Assembly: GCF_018256155.1 (NCBI RefSeq)
Contig: NZ_JAERLY010000002.1
Span: 552,436 to 616,435, forward strand
Source of the DNA: Gluconobacter sp. Dm-62
Lineage (GTDB): Bacteria; Pseudomonadota; Alphaproteobacteria; Acetobacterales; Acetobacteraceae
Length of the DNA: 64,000 nt
Direction: 5' to 3'
Each line of letters begins with the position of its first letter. The first letter of the stretch is position 1. Below the pieces are notes generated by a model that did no database searches, was not told where the DNA came from, and was given only the letters and a program-made list of their open reading frames with translations. Below are positions 37,643-47,234 of this stretch, one piece after another. Position numbers and translations under genes: made by a program.

Positions 37643-38674
37643 TCAGGACCGGAAATCGAGCACTGTCCGGCCTTCGAGGCGACCATTCTGCAGATCGTCG
37701 AAGATCGTGTTGATGCTTTCAAGCTTTCCAGGTGTGACGACGGATTTGACCTTGCCGCGGGCGAAGAAATCCATGGCTTCGATCATGTCCAGCCGTGTGC
37801 CGACGATGGAGCCACGGATGGTGGTGCCGTTCATGACCATGTCGAAGATCGAAACCGGGAAGTCGCCGGGTGGCAGTCCGTTCAGGACGATGGTGCCGCC
37901 GCGCCGGGCATAACCCATGGCCTGCGAAAACGCTGTCCGTCCGACAGCGGTGACGAGCGCGCCATGTGCGCCGCCGATCTGCTGCTGGATGAATTTGGCA
38001 GGATCAGTGTCCTTGGCGTTGACCGTCAGTGCCGCGCCGAGCGTCTTGGCGGTGGTGAGCTTTTCGTCATCAATATCCACGGCGACGACATTCATGCCCA
38101 TGGCGACGGCGTATTGCACGGCCATCTGGCCCAGGCCGCCGACGCCCGAGATCGCGACCCACTGTCCCGCGCGCGCCTCGGTCATTTTCAGGCCCTTATA
38201 GACCGTCAGGCCTGCGCACAGGACCGGGGAGGCCTGAAGCGGGTCGATGGTCGAGGGTAGATGCGCGACGTAGTTGGGGTCTGCCACGACATATTCGGCG
38301 AAGCAGCCATTGACGCTGTAGCCGGTGTCTTCCTGCTTTTCGCAGAGTGTTTCCCAGCCGGCGAAACAGTGTTCGCAGTGACCGCAGGCGGAGTAGAGCC
38401 AGGGCACGCCCACGACATCGCCGGTCTTGACGAAATCGCCGACCTGACTGCCGACGGCGACGATATGGCCGACGCCTTCATGGCCGGGAATAAATGGCGG
38501 GTTGGGTTTGGACGGCCAGTCCCCGCGCGCGGCGTGCAGGTCGGTGTGGCAGACGCCGCAGGTATCGACCTTCACGAGGATCTGGTGGGGCTGGATGTCC
38601 GGGATGGGCAGCCGCTCGATGGAGAGCGGCTTGCCGAATTCACGGACGACGGCGGCGAGCATGGTATCAGCCAT
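37643..38674 (-). CDS. adhP: NAD-dependent alcohol dehydrogenase, AdhP type
   Basis: A 343-residue zinc alcohol dehydrogenase. Catalytic-site block CGVCHTDLHAARGDW and GHEGVG, structural-zinc motif CGHCEHCFAGWETLC, and the Rossmann loop GVGGLGQMAVQ are all intact. AdhP enzymes act on ethanol and other short alcohols or aldehydes. It follows pntB by 24 bases on the same strand, so it may be co-transcribed with the transhydrogenase, tying alcohol/aldehyde turnover to NADH/NADPH balance. Confidence 0.92.
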   Translation of the reverse strand: MADTMLAAVVREFGKPLSIERLPIPDIQPHQILVKVDTCGVCHTDLHAARGDWPSKPNPPFIPGHEGVGHIVAVGSQVGDFVKTGDVVGVPWLYSACGHCEHCFAGWETLCEKQEDTGYSVNGCFAEYVVADPNYVAHLPSTIDPLQASPVLCAGLTVYKGLKMTEARAGQWVAISGVGGLGQMAVQYAVAMGMNVVAVDIDDEKLTTAKTLGAALTVNAKDTDPAKFIQQQIGGAHGALVTAVGRTAFSQAMGYARRGGTIVLNGLPPGDFPVSIFDMVMNGTTIRGSIVGTRLDMIEAMDFFARGKVKSVVTPGKLESINTIFDDLQNGRLEGRTVLDFRS

Positions 38675-38698
38675 GGGAAAGGCTCCTTCTGGCGGGTG

Positions 38699-40120
38699 TT
38701 ACGAGGCGGAGAGGCCCTTGACGGCCTCCACCATCTTGGACAGCACGGCCTGCGCATCGCCGAAGAGCATGGCGCAGTTGTCTTGGAAGAACAGCGGGTT
38801 CTGCACGGCGGAATAGCCCATGCCCATGCCGCGCTTGATGACGAAGACCTGACGGGCTTTGTCGGCATTCAGGATCGGCATGCCGTAGATCGGGGAGGAC
38901 TTGTCCGTCCGGGCAGAGGGGTTCACCACGTCGTTCGCGCCGATGATGAGGGCGACGTCGGTATCGGCGAAGCTGTCGTTGATGTCGTCCATGTCGTAGA
39001 TCATGTCGTACGGCACGCCGGCTTCGGCGAGCAGAACGTTCATGTGGCCCGGCATGCGTCCGGCGACCGGGTGGATCGCGAATTTCACGTCCACGCCCGC
39101 GGCCTGAAGCAGTTTGACGAATTCGTAGAGCTTGCCCTGGGCCTGTGCGACGGCGAGGCCGTAGCCCGGCACGATAATGACCGTGGAGGCGTAGCGCATC
39201 GTGGTGGCCGCATCGCCCGCAGCGACGGATTTGGCTTCTTTCTGCGGGCCTGTGGCAGCGGCGGCGGTGGCTTCACCGAAATTGCTAAACAGGACGTTGG
39301 TGATGGAGCGGTTCATGCCCTTGGCCATCATGACCGTCAGCAGCGTACCGGCAGACCCCACGACCATGCCCGCGATCATCAGGGCCGGATCGGCCATGAC
39401 ATAGCCTTCAAGACCGACGGCAAGGCCCGTGAAGGCGTTGTACAGCGAGATCACGACCGGCATGTCGGCACCGCCGATGGGGACGGTCATGCAGATGCCG
39501 CAGAGCAGCGCGCCCATGAAGAACAGCAGGGCGAACAGGCCACCGCCGGGCTGGTGGTACTGGGCGACGGCCATGACGCCGAGCAGGATCGTCAGCATGA
39601 AGACGGCGGCGTTGACGATGCGCTGTCCGCCGAAGCGGATCGGTTTGTTCATGCGGCCGTCGAGCTTGGCCCAGGCGATAAGTGAGCCGGAGAGCGACAT
39701 GCTGCCGATCAGGCCACCGGCGACGGTGACGAGAAGCTGGCCGATGCCGGTGTCTTTCGGGCCGGTCAGGGCGATGACGGACACGGCCGCGGCAGCGCCG
39801 CCGCCCATGCCGTTGAAGAGGGCGACCATCTGCGGCATCGCGGTCATGGCGACGCTGCGGCCTTTCCAGCCTGCCCAACCACCACCGATGACGAGTGCGA
39901 GCACGGCGAGGATGACGTTTACGACGATATGGGGCTGGGCTGCGTCGGAAACGCTGAAGATCTGGAGGAAGCTGGCCGCGACGACGAACAGCATGCCCCA
40001 GCCTGCGGTCACGATGCCCGAAACGGCCGTGACGGGGGAGGACATGCGCTTGAGGCCATAGACCAGAAGAGCCGAGGCGATCAGGCCGCTGAGGGCCACG
40101 ATATAGGCGAGCAGGATCAT
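38699..40120 (-). CDS. pntB: NAD(P) transhydrogenase beta subunit
   Basis: Proton-translocating transhydrogenase subunit with about eight or nine membrane helices (residues 1-260) and a C-terminal NADP-binding domain III (about 290-473, with GYGLAVAQAQ and later VALIIGANDVVNP). Uses the proton gradient to make NADPH from NADH. Its start overlaps pntAB by four bases. 473 residues, normal length. Confidence 0.95.
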   Translation of the reverse strand: MILLAYIVALSGLIASALLVYGLKRMSSPVTAVSGIVTAGWGMLFVVAASFLQIFSVSDAAQPHIVVNVILAVLALVIGGGWAGWKGRSVAMTAMPQMVALFNGMGGGAAAAVSVIALTGPKDTGIGQLLVTVAGGLIGSMSLSGSLIAWAKLDGRMNKPIRFGGQRIVNAAVFMLTILLGVMAVAQYHQPGGGLFALLFFMGALLCGICMTVPIGGADMPVVISLYNAFTGLAVGLEGYVMADPALMIAGMVVGSAGTLLTVMMAKGMNRSITNVLFSNFGEATAAAATGPQKEAKSVAAGDAATTMRYASTVIIVPGYGLAVAQAQGKLYEFVKLLQAAGVDVKFAIHPVAGRMPGHMNVLLAEAGVPYDMIYDMDDINDSFADTDVALIIGANDVVNPSARTDKSSPIYGMPILNADKARQVFVIKRGMGMGYSAVQNPLFFQDNCAMLFGDAQAVLSKMVEAVKGLSAS

Positions 40121-40446
40121 GACTTGGCTCCTGAGGCCGGGGCCGGCGTCGCGGGTTTGGTGCTGGGTTTGAACATGGCCAGCATCCGGTCGGTCACGAC
40201 ATAGCCGCCAACCACGTTACCGGCGCCAAGCATGACGCCCAGAAAGCCGACAACCTGTTCCAGAACGGACGAGGCGTTGAACAGCGCACCGAGAGCGCCG
40301 ACGACCACGATGCCATGCACGAAGTTCGAGCCGGACATGAGCGGCGTGTGCAGGATGGAGGGGACGCGGCTGATGACCTCATAGCCCGTGAAAGCCGCGA
40401 GCATGAAGATGTACAGGGCGATGACGAAGGTCATTGCGGTGATCAT
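40117..40446 (-). CDS. pntAB: NAD(P) transhydrogenase alpha subunit, membrane part
   Basis: A 109-residue membrane protein with three or four helices, the separately encoded membrane portion of the alpha subunit found in three-subunit transhydrogenases of alphaproteobacteria. Overlaps both pntAA and pntB by four bases, so the three proteins are made from one coupled message. Confidence 0.94.
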   Translation of the reverse strand: MITAMTFVIALYIFMLAAFTGYEVISRVPSILHTPLMSGSNFVHGIVVVGALGALFNASSVLEQVVGFLGVMLGAGNVVGGYVVTDRMLAMFKPSTKPATPAPASGAKS

Positions 40447-41672
40447 TTTGCGGTCTCCTTGCCCGCGTCGTTTGCGGCGGGAGTTGTGGGCGCGGGAGTG
40501 GCGGCGGGAGCAGGGGCAACAGGCGCGGGCGGGGCTGGCGAATTCGGATCCACGGCGGTGCGGATGCCATCATTCGTGATGTAGCCGTCATGCGTGAGCG
40601 CCGTGCCGGAGATGACTTCGTCCGTGAAGTCCGGGGCCAGACCCTTGTCCTTGGTGATGATCTGCTGGAGCAGATGCATGATGTTCTTGGAGTAGAGTTC
40701 GCTGGCCTGTTCGGCGAGCATGGACGGGACGTTGATAGGGCCAACGATGGTGGTGGGGCCGACCTGAACGGTCTGTCCGGCCTGCGTGCCTTCGCAGTTG
40801 CCGCCGCCTTCCGCGCCGAGATCGATGATGACCGCGCCGGGTTTCATGGCGCTGATCTGTTCGGCGTCGATCAGGCGCGGAGCATGCTTGCCAGGAACGG
40901 CCGCTGTCGTGACGATCAGGTCGGAGCGGGCGATGTGGTCGCTCAGCGCCTTGCGGACCTTCTGCTTCTCGTCATCCGTCAGTTCGCGGGCATAGCCGCC
41001 CTGACCGGTGGCATCGACGCCGGTATCAACGAATTTCGCACCCAGCGACTGCGCTTCTTCCCGTGTTTCGGGACGGACGTCATAGCCTTCGGTCACGGCG
41101 CCAAGGCGCTTGGCGGTAGCCAGAGCCTGAAGGCCCGCCACGCCAAGGCCCATGACCAGAACCTGTGCGGCGCGCAGGGAGCCGACGGCCGTGGTCATCA
41201 TGGGCAGGATCTTGGGCATGTGCACCGCGCCCATCAGGACGGCGTAATACCCGGCCAGCGTAGCCTGGCTGGAGAGGGCGTCCATGGCCTGTGCGCGGGA
41301 AATGCGGGGCACCAGTTCCATGGCGAAACAGGTGATTTTTCCGTCCCGCAGGGCCTTCACCAGATCCGGGTTGTTTCGGCCGTAGATGAAGGAAATAAGG
41401 ATGGCGCCGGGCTTCATGGCCTTGACCGTTTCCAGCGTTGGCGGCTGGACGGCGAGGACGATGTCCGCATCTGCCAAGAGTGCGTTGCGGTCCGGCGAGA
41501 GTGTGATGTCCTTGTAGGTACTGTCGGGGTAGGACGAGGCGATGCCTGCACCCGTTTCCATGGAAAAAGCGATCCCCAGCGGGGCGAGTTTGTCGGCGAC
41601 CTGAGGAATGAGGGCGACGCGGCGTTCCCCGCCTTCATCGCGTTCTTTCAGGACTGAAATCTTGACAGTCAT
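40443..41672 (-). CDS. pntAA: NAD(P) transhydrogenase alpha subunit, soluble part
   Basis: NAD-binding subunit (domain I) of the transhydrogenase, 409 residues. The N-terminal KERDEGGERRVALIP and the Rossmann region MGLGVAGLQALATAKRLG are diagnostic. The C-terminal 40 residues are Pro/Ala-rich (PAPPAPVAPAPAATP), a flexible tail not needed for the fold. It is the first gene of pntAA-pntAB-pntB, probably with the two dehydrogenase genes downstream. A -10 TATAAT and palindromes lie about 140-215 bases upstream. Confidence 0.95.
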   Translation of the reverse strand: MTVKISVLKERDEGGERRVALIPQVADKLAPLGIAFSMETGAGIASSYPDSTYKDITLSPDRNALLADADIVLAVQPPTLETVKAMKPGAILISFIYGRNNPDLVKALRDGKITCFAMELVPRISRAQAMDALSSQATLAGYYAVLMGAVHMPKILPMMTTAVGSLRAAQVLVMGLGVAGLQALATAKRLGAVTEGYDVRPETREEAQSLGAKFVDTGVDATGQGGYARELTDDEKQKVRKALSDHIARSDLIVTTAAVPGKHAPRLIDAEQISAMKPGAVIIDLGAEGGGNCEGTQAGQTVQVGPTTIVGPINVPSMLAEQASELYSKNIMHLLQQIITKDKGLAPDFTDEVISGTALTHDGYITNDGIRTAVDPNSPAPPAPVAPAPAATPAPTTPAANDAGKETAK

Positions 41673-41810
41673 TGGCTGCGATCCTGTGTCTGTCGTCGGG
41701 CGCGGGCTGTCGCCAAAGAAGAGGCTGAACAGGAAAGGCCCGTGCCCCGTTCGATGTCACCATGACGCCTGTTTGGGGCGGAAACCATTGATGGATATCA
41801 AAAGGAAGAA

Positions 41811-41838
41811 ATTATATCTGCGTGGAAATTATTCGTAA
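41811..41838 (-). promoter_or_regulatory. Predicted promoter of the pnt operon
   Basis: Perfect -10 TATAAT on the minus strand (41811-41816) and a weak -35 TTACGA (41833-41838) at 16 bases. The -35 overlaps the first palindrome. A start near 41804 leaves a 130-base leader before pntAA. Confidence 0.5.
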
Positions 41839-41855
41839 TGACCGATCGGTCATTA
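41836..41855. promoter_or_regulatory. TetR-type operator 1 (20-base perfect palindrome)
   Basis: A perfect palindrome with core TGACCGATCGGTCA, the kind of site bound by TetR-family repressors. It overlaps the predicted -35 of pntAA, so binding would block transcription. No tetR gene is in the window. The 343-base spacer pntAA/dnaG otherwise holds only the promoter elements and a second operator. Confidence 0.7.
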
Positions 41856-41870
41856 TGATTTTGTGACATC

Positions 41871-41888
41871 ACTGACCGATTGGTCAGT
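41871..41888. promoter_or_regulatory. TetR-type operator 2
   Basis: ACTGACC, four bases, GGTCAGT: the same half-site as operator 1, with a non-symmetric centre. The two centres are 34 bases apart, about three DNA turns. It could also act on the dnaG side, whose ATG is 128 bases away. Confidence 0.65.
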
Positions 41889-42015
41889 TTTCTGCGGTCT
41901 GCCGCAATGGCACGCGCGGTGGATTTCGGGAAAAAGTTTCCTTTAAACAGAAGGGCTGGCGCTGTATGCGCTCGGGAACCTTCTTTCCAACCCGCATGAA
42001 AGGCTCTTCCTGCCC

Positions 42016-43863
42016 ATGGCAATTGATGCTGCTTTTCTGGACGAACTGCGCAACCGGACTCCGCTTCCGTCGCTGATCGGGCGACGTAACAAGTTGGTGA
42101 GGTCCGGGCGGAACTGGAAAACCTGCTGTCCGTTCCATGGTGAGAAGACACCGTCCTTCTACATCTACGACGACCATTTCCACTGCTTCGGCTGCGGCGT
42201 GCATGGCGATGCAATCAGTTATGTGATGCAGAGCGAGGGGCGCAGTTTCCCCGAAGCCGTCGAGCAGCTTGCCTCCGAAGCCGGACTCGAGGTTCCGAAA
42301 GCGGACGCGCGGACGCAGGAACGGGCCCGGGAGGCGCAGTCGCTTGGGGACGTGCTCAATCTCGTGCAGGAGAGCTATCGCCGTCGGCTGTACCGGCCGG
42401 AGGGGCGTGAGGGGTTGGCCTATCTGCGCGGGCGCGGGCTGACGGAAGAGACGATCGAGCGGTTCGGTCTGGGTTGGTCCGGTGACGGGCGGCAGTTGCT
42501 GGACGAATTGCGGCCGCATGGGGTGACGGTCGAGATGCTGATCCGGGCCGGCATCATGCGCGTGGATGAGCAGGGGGCTCCCAAAGGGGAGCTGTTCTTC
42601 AACCGTGTGACGTTCCCCATCCGGGACCGGCGGGGAAGCATGATGTCCTTCGGCGCCCGCACGCTGGGGGACGGACAGCCCAAATATCTCAATGGCCCGG
42701 AAACCGCGCTGTTCTCCAAGCGGCGCACGCTGTTCAATCTCGATCTGGCGCGTGAAGCCGTGCATCGCGGGGCGGAGCTCGTGGTGGTCGAGGGGTACAT
42801 GGACGTCATTGCCATGGATCAGGCGGGGTTCGGGGGGGCCGTGGCTCCTCTGGGCACTGCGATGGGCGAAGAGCAGCTTGAGCTGCTGTGGCGCATGTCG
42901 CCGTCACCGATCCTCTGTCTTGATGGCGATGCGGCGGGTGCGCGTGCGGCGTTGCGGGTGTGTGAGGTCTCGCTGCCCCTGCTGGCGCCGGAGCGGACGA
43001 TCCGGTTCTGTCGGCTTGATCCGAAGGATGATCCGGACAGCCTGATCCGCAGTCGCGGACCGCGGGCCATGCAGGAAGTCCTGTCCGGTGCGACCTCGAT
43101 GGCGGAGGAGCTGTTCGGGCTGCTGACGGTGGGACTGGTGGATCCGGGGCCGGACCAGCGGGCGGCCCTGCGTGAAAAGCTGGTGGCGCTGTCGAAATTG
43201 ATCCCCGATCGTTCTCTGGCATCGGAATATCGCAGCACGCTTCTGGACATGTTCTTTGCCCGCTTCAGGCGGAAAAAGACCTTCCAACGCAAGGGAGGCG
43301 AGAGTCTGCCGCTATCGACGCAGGCGCCCGGGGCAATGCGCGATGTGGAGTCGGGAAATCTGGAGCGGCTGAACATCATGACGGCGATGCTGCTTCACCA
43401 TCCCGATATCCTTCCGGAAGTGGAACAGGCTTACAGTGGTCTGCGCCTGCCGCCCGAGCTGGACCGTCTGCGTTCGGCAATGCTGGACTGGTCCTGTCAG
43501 GAAGAGGAACGTGAGGACCTGACGGCAGAGAGCTGCATGGCCTGGCTTGAAGAGCATGGACTGACCGATCTGGCGCAGGTGGTCAAAAGTGGTCCGCTGC
43601 CCCGCGGGGTTGGAGACGGCAAGGTCAAGGACGAGATCCTGAAGGTGGATGTCATTGAAAGCTGGTGGCATTTTTATGCGCTGGTCAATTTCCAGACTTT
43701 CGAGCGGACATTGGAAGAGGACGTAACCCGGGCCGTGATTGAAGGTGACATGGAGCCGTTTGTCGATGAAAACGGGAACAGTGGGCTGCGTTTTCCCAAT
43801 GCGCTGATGACCCGTCTTCGGGTCCGCGATGCCCTGAAAAGCGGAGAGCGGGTCGGAGAGTAA
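42016..43863 (+). CDS. dnaG: DNA primase
   Basis: Makes RNA primers for replication. 615 residues: N-terminal zinc finger (CCPFHGEKTPSF ... HCFGCGVHGD, about 36-62), the primase core, and the TOPRIM domain with VVEGYMDVIAMDQAG (about 257-271). The start fits the family N-terminus FLDELRNRTPL even though no clear Shine-Dalgarno is visible. Followed by rpoD, the usual dnaG-rpoD pair of the macromolecular-synthesis region. Confidence 0.97.
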   Translation: MAIDAAFLDELRNRTPLPSLIGRRNKLVRSGRNWKTCCPFHGEKTPSFYIYDDHFHCFGCGVHGDAISYVMQSEGRSFPEAVEQLASEAGLEVPKADARTQERAREAQSLGDVLNLVQESYRRRLYRPEGREGLAYLRGRGLTEETIERFGLGWSGDGRQLLDELRPHGVTVEMLIRAGIMRVDEQGAPKGELFFNRVTFPIRDRRGSMMSFGARTLGDGQPKYLNGPETALFSKRRTLFNLDLAREAVHRGAELVVVEGYMDVIAMDQAGFGGAVAPLGTAMGEEQLELLWRMSPSPILCLDGDAAGARAALRVCEVSLPLLAPERTIRFCRLDPKDDPDSLIRSRGPRAMQEVLSGATSMAEELFGLLTVGLVDPGPDQRAALREKLVALSKLIPDRSLASEYRSTLLDMFFARFRRKKTFQRKGGESLPLSTQAPGAMRDVESGNLERLNIMTAMLLHHPDILPEVEQAYSGLRLPPELDRLRSAMLDWSCQEEEREDLTAESCMAWLEEHGLTDLAQVVKSGPLPRGVGDGKVKDEILKVDVIESWWHFYALVNFQTFERTLEEDVTRAVIEGDMEPFVDENGNSGLRFPNALMTRLRVRDALKSGERVGE

Positions 43864-44029
43864 GAGCGCTGCGGAGAGGGCTCCGCCATGCCGGAAGAAA
43901 TGATTCCGGAACGATTTTTATTCCCGAAAGGTTGCATTCTTTGGGGTGCCAATCTTGACTTCGGGCGCAGGATCGACCACCTGCACGCTGCCGGATTGCT
44001 AACTCGCGGCGGAGTTGACGGAGAGACGA

Positions 44030-45988
44030 ATGGCGACGAAAACAGCCTCTGGAACGGATCGGAACGCGCAGGAGCAGGAGGGGGACACCACTCTCCTTGA
44101 TACGCAGTCCGCTGCCGTCAAGCGGCTGATCGCCAAAGGGCGTGAACGCGGGCATATCACCTTTGACGAACTGAACGCTGTCCTTCCGCAGGACCAGATG
44201 TCTTCCGAGCAGATCGAGGACGTCATGGCGGCCCTGTCCGAAATGGGCATTCAGGTCATCGAGAACGAAGAGCAGGACGAGGCTGAAGCGCCTGCGGAAA
44301 AGGAAGCCGAAGGCGAGACCGAGGAGGCCGAAGGTCCGCAGGGCGGTAACGTCGATGCCGAGGCTGCCAGCCGCACGGATGATCCGGTCCGCATGTATCT
44401 GCGCGAGATGGGCTCGGTCGAGCTGCTGTCGCGCGAAGGCGAGATCGCGATTGCCAAGCGGATCGAGGCTGGCCGCGACGAGATGATCGGCGGCCTGTGC
44501 GAGAGCCCGCTGACGATTCGCGCCATCATCTCCTGGCATGAGCGCCTCAAAGACGGCGAGATGCTTCTGCGCGACATCGTCGATCTCGAGGCCAGCCAGG
44601 GCGGCGGTCCGGATCCCGAAGCAGTCGAGGGTGAAGAAGGCGACGAGGCATCCGAAGAGGAAGACAAGGCCGAGGACGAGAGCGAAGAAGCCGACGGTGA
44701 GCAGCAGGAGGGCAGTGGCCTGTCCCTGTCGGCGCTGGAAGAAAAGCTGAAGCCGGAAATCCTGGCCCGTTTTGAAGCCATCGAACCGCTGTATCACAAG
44801 CTTCGCAAGATCCAGATCAAGCGCATCGAAGCCCTGACGGGTGGCGAGGATCACTCGGACAAGTCCGAGCAGACCTACGAGAAGCTGCGTCATGAGCTGG
44901 TCAGCCTTGTTGAGCAGGTTCATCTGCACAACAACCGGATTGAGGAGCTGGTCGCGCAGATCAAGATGCAGGTTCAGAAGCTGAACAGCGTCGAAGGCCG
45001 GATGATGCGTCTGGCCGAGAACTGCAAGATTTCGCGCGATGACTTCCTGATCAAGTATCGCAGTCGCGAACTCGATCCGACCTGGCTGGACAGCATTTCC
45101 ACGCTGCCGGGCAAGGGCTGGAAGAACCTGACGACCAAGCACATGGACCAGTTGCGCAACCTGCGTGGCGAGATTGCGGCCCTGTCGCATGAGACGGGTC
45201 TGCCGGTTGGTGAGTTCCGTCGCGTCTATGCGACTGTTTCCCGTGGTGAGCGTGATTCCACGCGCGCCAAGAAGGAAATGATTGAGGCGAACCTGCGTCT
45301 GGTGATTTCGATCGCCAAGAAATACACGAACCGTGGTCTGCAGTTCCTAGATCTGATTCAGGAAGGCAATATCGGTCTGATGAAGGCCGTGGACAAGTTC
45401 GAGTACCGTCGCGGCTACAAGTTCTCGACCTATGCGACCTGGTGGATCCGGCAGGCGATTACGCGTTCCATCGCGGATCAGGCCAAAACGATCCGTATTC
45501 CGGTTCACATGATCGAGACGATCAACAAGCTGGTCCGTACGTCGCGCCAGATGCTGCATGAGATCGGGCGCGAGCCGGCTCCGGAAGAGCTGGCCGAGAA
45601 GCTTGGCATGCCGCTGGAGAAGGTCCGTAAGGTCCTGAAGATCGCCAAGGAGCCGATCTCGCTTGAGACGCCGATTGGTGACGAGGAAGACAGCCATCTC
45701 GGTGACTTCATCGAGGACAAGACGGCCGTTATTCCGCTGGATGCCGCGATTCAGACGAACCTGCGTGAAGCCACGACACGCGTTCTGGCGTCCCTGACGC
45801 CGCGTGAAGAGCGTGTGCTGCGGATGCGCTTCGGCATCGGCATGAACACTGACCACACCCTTGAGGAAGTGGGCCAGCAGTTCAATGTGACCCGTGAGCG
45901 TATCCGTCAGATCGAAGCCAAGGCGCTGCGCAAGCTCAAGCACCCGAGCCGCTCGCGCAAGCTGCGGTCCTTCCTCGACGATAACTGA
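44030..45988 (+). CDS. rpoD: RNA polymerase primary sigma factor
   Basis: Sigma-70 of 652 residues from the ATG at 44030, which follows GGAGAG; a TTG 15 bases upstream lies inside that site and is not used. Region 1.1 is at the N-terminus, a long acidic insert (about 84-110 and 195-235) precedes region 1.2 to 2, region 2 reads [20 protein letters not shown] and [12 protein letters not shown], and region 4 ends with the DNA-binding helix ([20 protein letters not shown]). Divergently nothing; downstream follows a GNAT gene. Confidence 0.97.
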   Translation: MATKTASGTDRNAQEQEGDTTLLDTQSAAVKRLIAKGRERGHITFDELNAVLPQDQMSSEQIEDVMAALSEMGIQVIENEEQDEAEAPAEKEAEGETEEAEGPQGGNVDAEAASRTDDPVRMYLREMGSVELLSREGEIAIAKRIEAGRDEMIGGLCESPLTIRAIISWHERLKDGEMLLRDIVDLEASQGGGPDPEAVEGEEGDEASEEEDKAEDESEEADGEQQEGSGLSLSALEEKLKPEILARFEAIEPLYHKLRKIQIKRIEALTGGEDHSDKSEQTYEKLRHELVSLVEQVHLHNNRIEELVAQIKMQVQKLNSVEGRMMRLAENCKISRDDFLIKYRSRELDPTWLDSISTLPGKGWKNLTTKHMDQLRNLRGEIAALSHETGLPVGEFRRVYATVSRGERDSTRAKKEMIEANLRLVISIAKKYTNRGLQFLDLIQEGNIGLMKAVDKFEYRRGYKFSTYATWWIRQAITRSIADQAKTIRIPVHMIETINKLVRTSRQMLHEIGREPAPEELAEKLGMPLEKVRKVLKIAKEPISLETPIGDEEDSHLGDFIEDKTAVIPLDAAIQTNLREATTRVLASLTPREERVLRMRFGIGMNTDHTLEEVGQQFNVTRERIRQIEAKALRKLKHPSRSRKLRSFLDDN

Positions 45989-46011
45989 TCGTCGGGCGGG
46001 AGACCGGGGCA

Positions 46012-46587
46012 ATGCTGCCGGACTGGCTTAAGCCGAAAGGGACATCCACCCGCCTGGCGGTGGATGTCACCTTTCTGGAAACATGTTCCCCCCGTCCATA
46101 TCCAATCCTGCCCGAAGGATATTCCCTGTTGCGTATGACGGGGGATGGGGCCGTTCCGCTCTATCGCGCTCTGTATACGGGGGTTGGGCAGGACTACTGC
46201 TGGTGGATGCGCCGGTCGATGCCGGATGCGGAACTGGCGGATATCCTCCAGAATCCCGCGGTTCATTTCATGGTTCTGCATGACAGTTCGGGTGAGCCTG
46301 TCGGATTTTACGAGCTGGATCTGAGGCAGGGCGGGGATGCCAATCTGGCCTATTTCGGTCTTCTGCCGCCAGCGATGGGGCGTGGTCTGGGGCGGGCGCT
46401 GCTGGATCACGCCATTGCACGCGCTTTCGGGGCCGGAAGCTGGCGGCTGCGGGTTAATACCTGCACGCTGGATCATCCGCATGCGCTCCCGAATTACCGG
46501 CGGGCGGGGTTTGCGATCCGGTATGCGGTGCCCGAAACCTGGGATGTTCCGGATGAATATGTCCCGGAAAGACTGAGGCGACTCTGA
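46012..46587 (+). CDS. GNAT family N-acetyltransferase
   Basis: A 191-residue acetyltransferase. The acetyl-CoA binding motif lies in LLPPAMGRGLGRALLDHAI (about 121-139) and the fold is complete, ending with the typical NYRRAGF. Substrate unknown. ATG at 46012 is 23 bases after rpoD, so it may be read through from rpoD. Its N-terminal part (LLRMTGDGAVPLYRALYTGVG) resembles uncharacterised Acetobacteraceae proteins. Confidence 0.85.
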   Translation: MLPDWLKPKGTSTRLAVDVTFLETCSPRPYPILPEGYSLLRMTGDGAVPLYRALYTGVGQDYCWWMRRSMPDAELADILQNPAVHFMVLHDSSGEPVGFYELDLRQGGDANLAYFGLLPPAMGRGLGRALLDHAIARAFGAGSWRLRVNTCTLDHPHALPNYRRAGFAIRYAVPETWDVPDEYVPERLRRL

Positions 46588-46693
46588 GTTAAGACTTGCC
46601 TTTGGGCGCTCTGCATGATTAATGCCGCCTTTCCCTGCCGGGCGATGTGGCATCGCACCGGCTATACCTGTGCCCTGAAACACGGGCTCTGTT

Positions 46694-46709
46694 TCCGGCA
46701 TGGGCCGGA
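46694..46709 (+). promoter_or_regulatory. Hairpin in the rpsF leader, possible S6:S18 element
   Basis: TCCGGC, loop ATGG, GCCGGA, 37 bases before the rpsF ATG. In many bacteria S6 and S18 bind a leader structure with an exposed CCG to control their own operon. This stem has CCGG in it, but I cannot confirm the motif. Confidence 0.3.
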
Positions 46710-46746
46710 GCCAGTCGCAGGTTGACCTCATCCGAAGGGAGTATTC

Positions 46747-47229
46747 ATGCCATTGTATGAAAGCGTGCTCATCGCACGTAACGATGTGTCGCAGGCTCAG
46801 GTGGAAACCCTGGTCGAGACCATCGAAACCCTGCTCAAGGACAACGGCGGTTCCATCCAGAAGCGCGAGTTCTGGGGTCTGCGTTCGCTCGCATACCGCA
46901 TCAAGAAGAACCGCAAGGGCCATTACGTCCTGCTGGGTCTTGACTGCACCCCTGACACGCTGCGCGAGCTGGAGCGTCAGCTGGGCCTGAACGAAGACGT
47001 GCTGCGCGTCCTCACGCTGCGCGTTGACGAGATCGACGAGAACCCGTCTCCGGTTCTGGCTCGCAAGAGCGACGATCGTGGCGATCGCGGTAACTTCCGT
47101 GGCGGCTCCAAGCCGGCTGGTCGTTTCGAGAGCGGCCGTGGCGGTCCCCGTCGCAGCAGCGAAGACCGTGAAGAATATCGTGCACGTGGCGAGCAGGAAG
47201 ATGCTCGTGAGACGGCCGGAGCGGAGTAA
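46747..47229 (+). CDS. rpsF: 30S ribosomal protein S6
   Basis: 160 residues. The S6 fold spans about 1-100 ([18 protein letters not shown] at the start, [19 protein letters not shown]). A C-terminal extension of about 60 residues is Arg/Gly/Ser-rich and charged, longer than in E. coli but common in alphaproteobacteria. GGGAG precedes the ATG. First gene of rpsF-rpsR-rplI; a partner of S18 on the platform of the small subunit. Confidence 0.97.
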   Translation: MPLYESVLIARNDVSQAQVETLVETIETLLKDNGGSIQKREFWGLRSLAYRIKKNRKGHYVLLGLDCTPDTLRELERQLGLNEDVLRVLTLRVDEIDENPSPVLARKSDDRGDRGNFRGGSKPAGRFESGRGGPRRSSEDREEYRARGEQEDARETAGAE

Positions 47230-47234
47230 GAAAC

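Noticed and set aside
38261..39685. 474-codon ORF opposite adhP and pntB
   Set aside because: Both minus-strand genes are complete; shadow.
43685..45190. 501-codon minus-strand ORF over dnaG end and rpoD
   Set aside because: dnaG and rpoD explain it; shadow.
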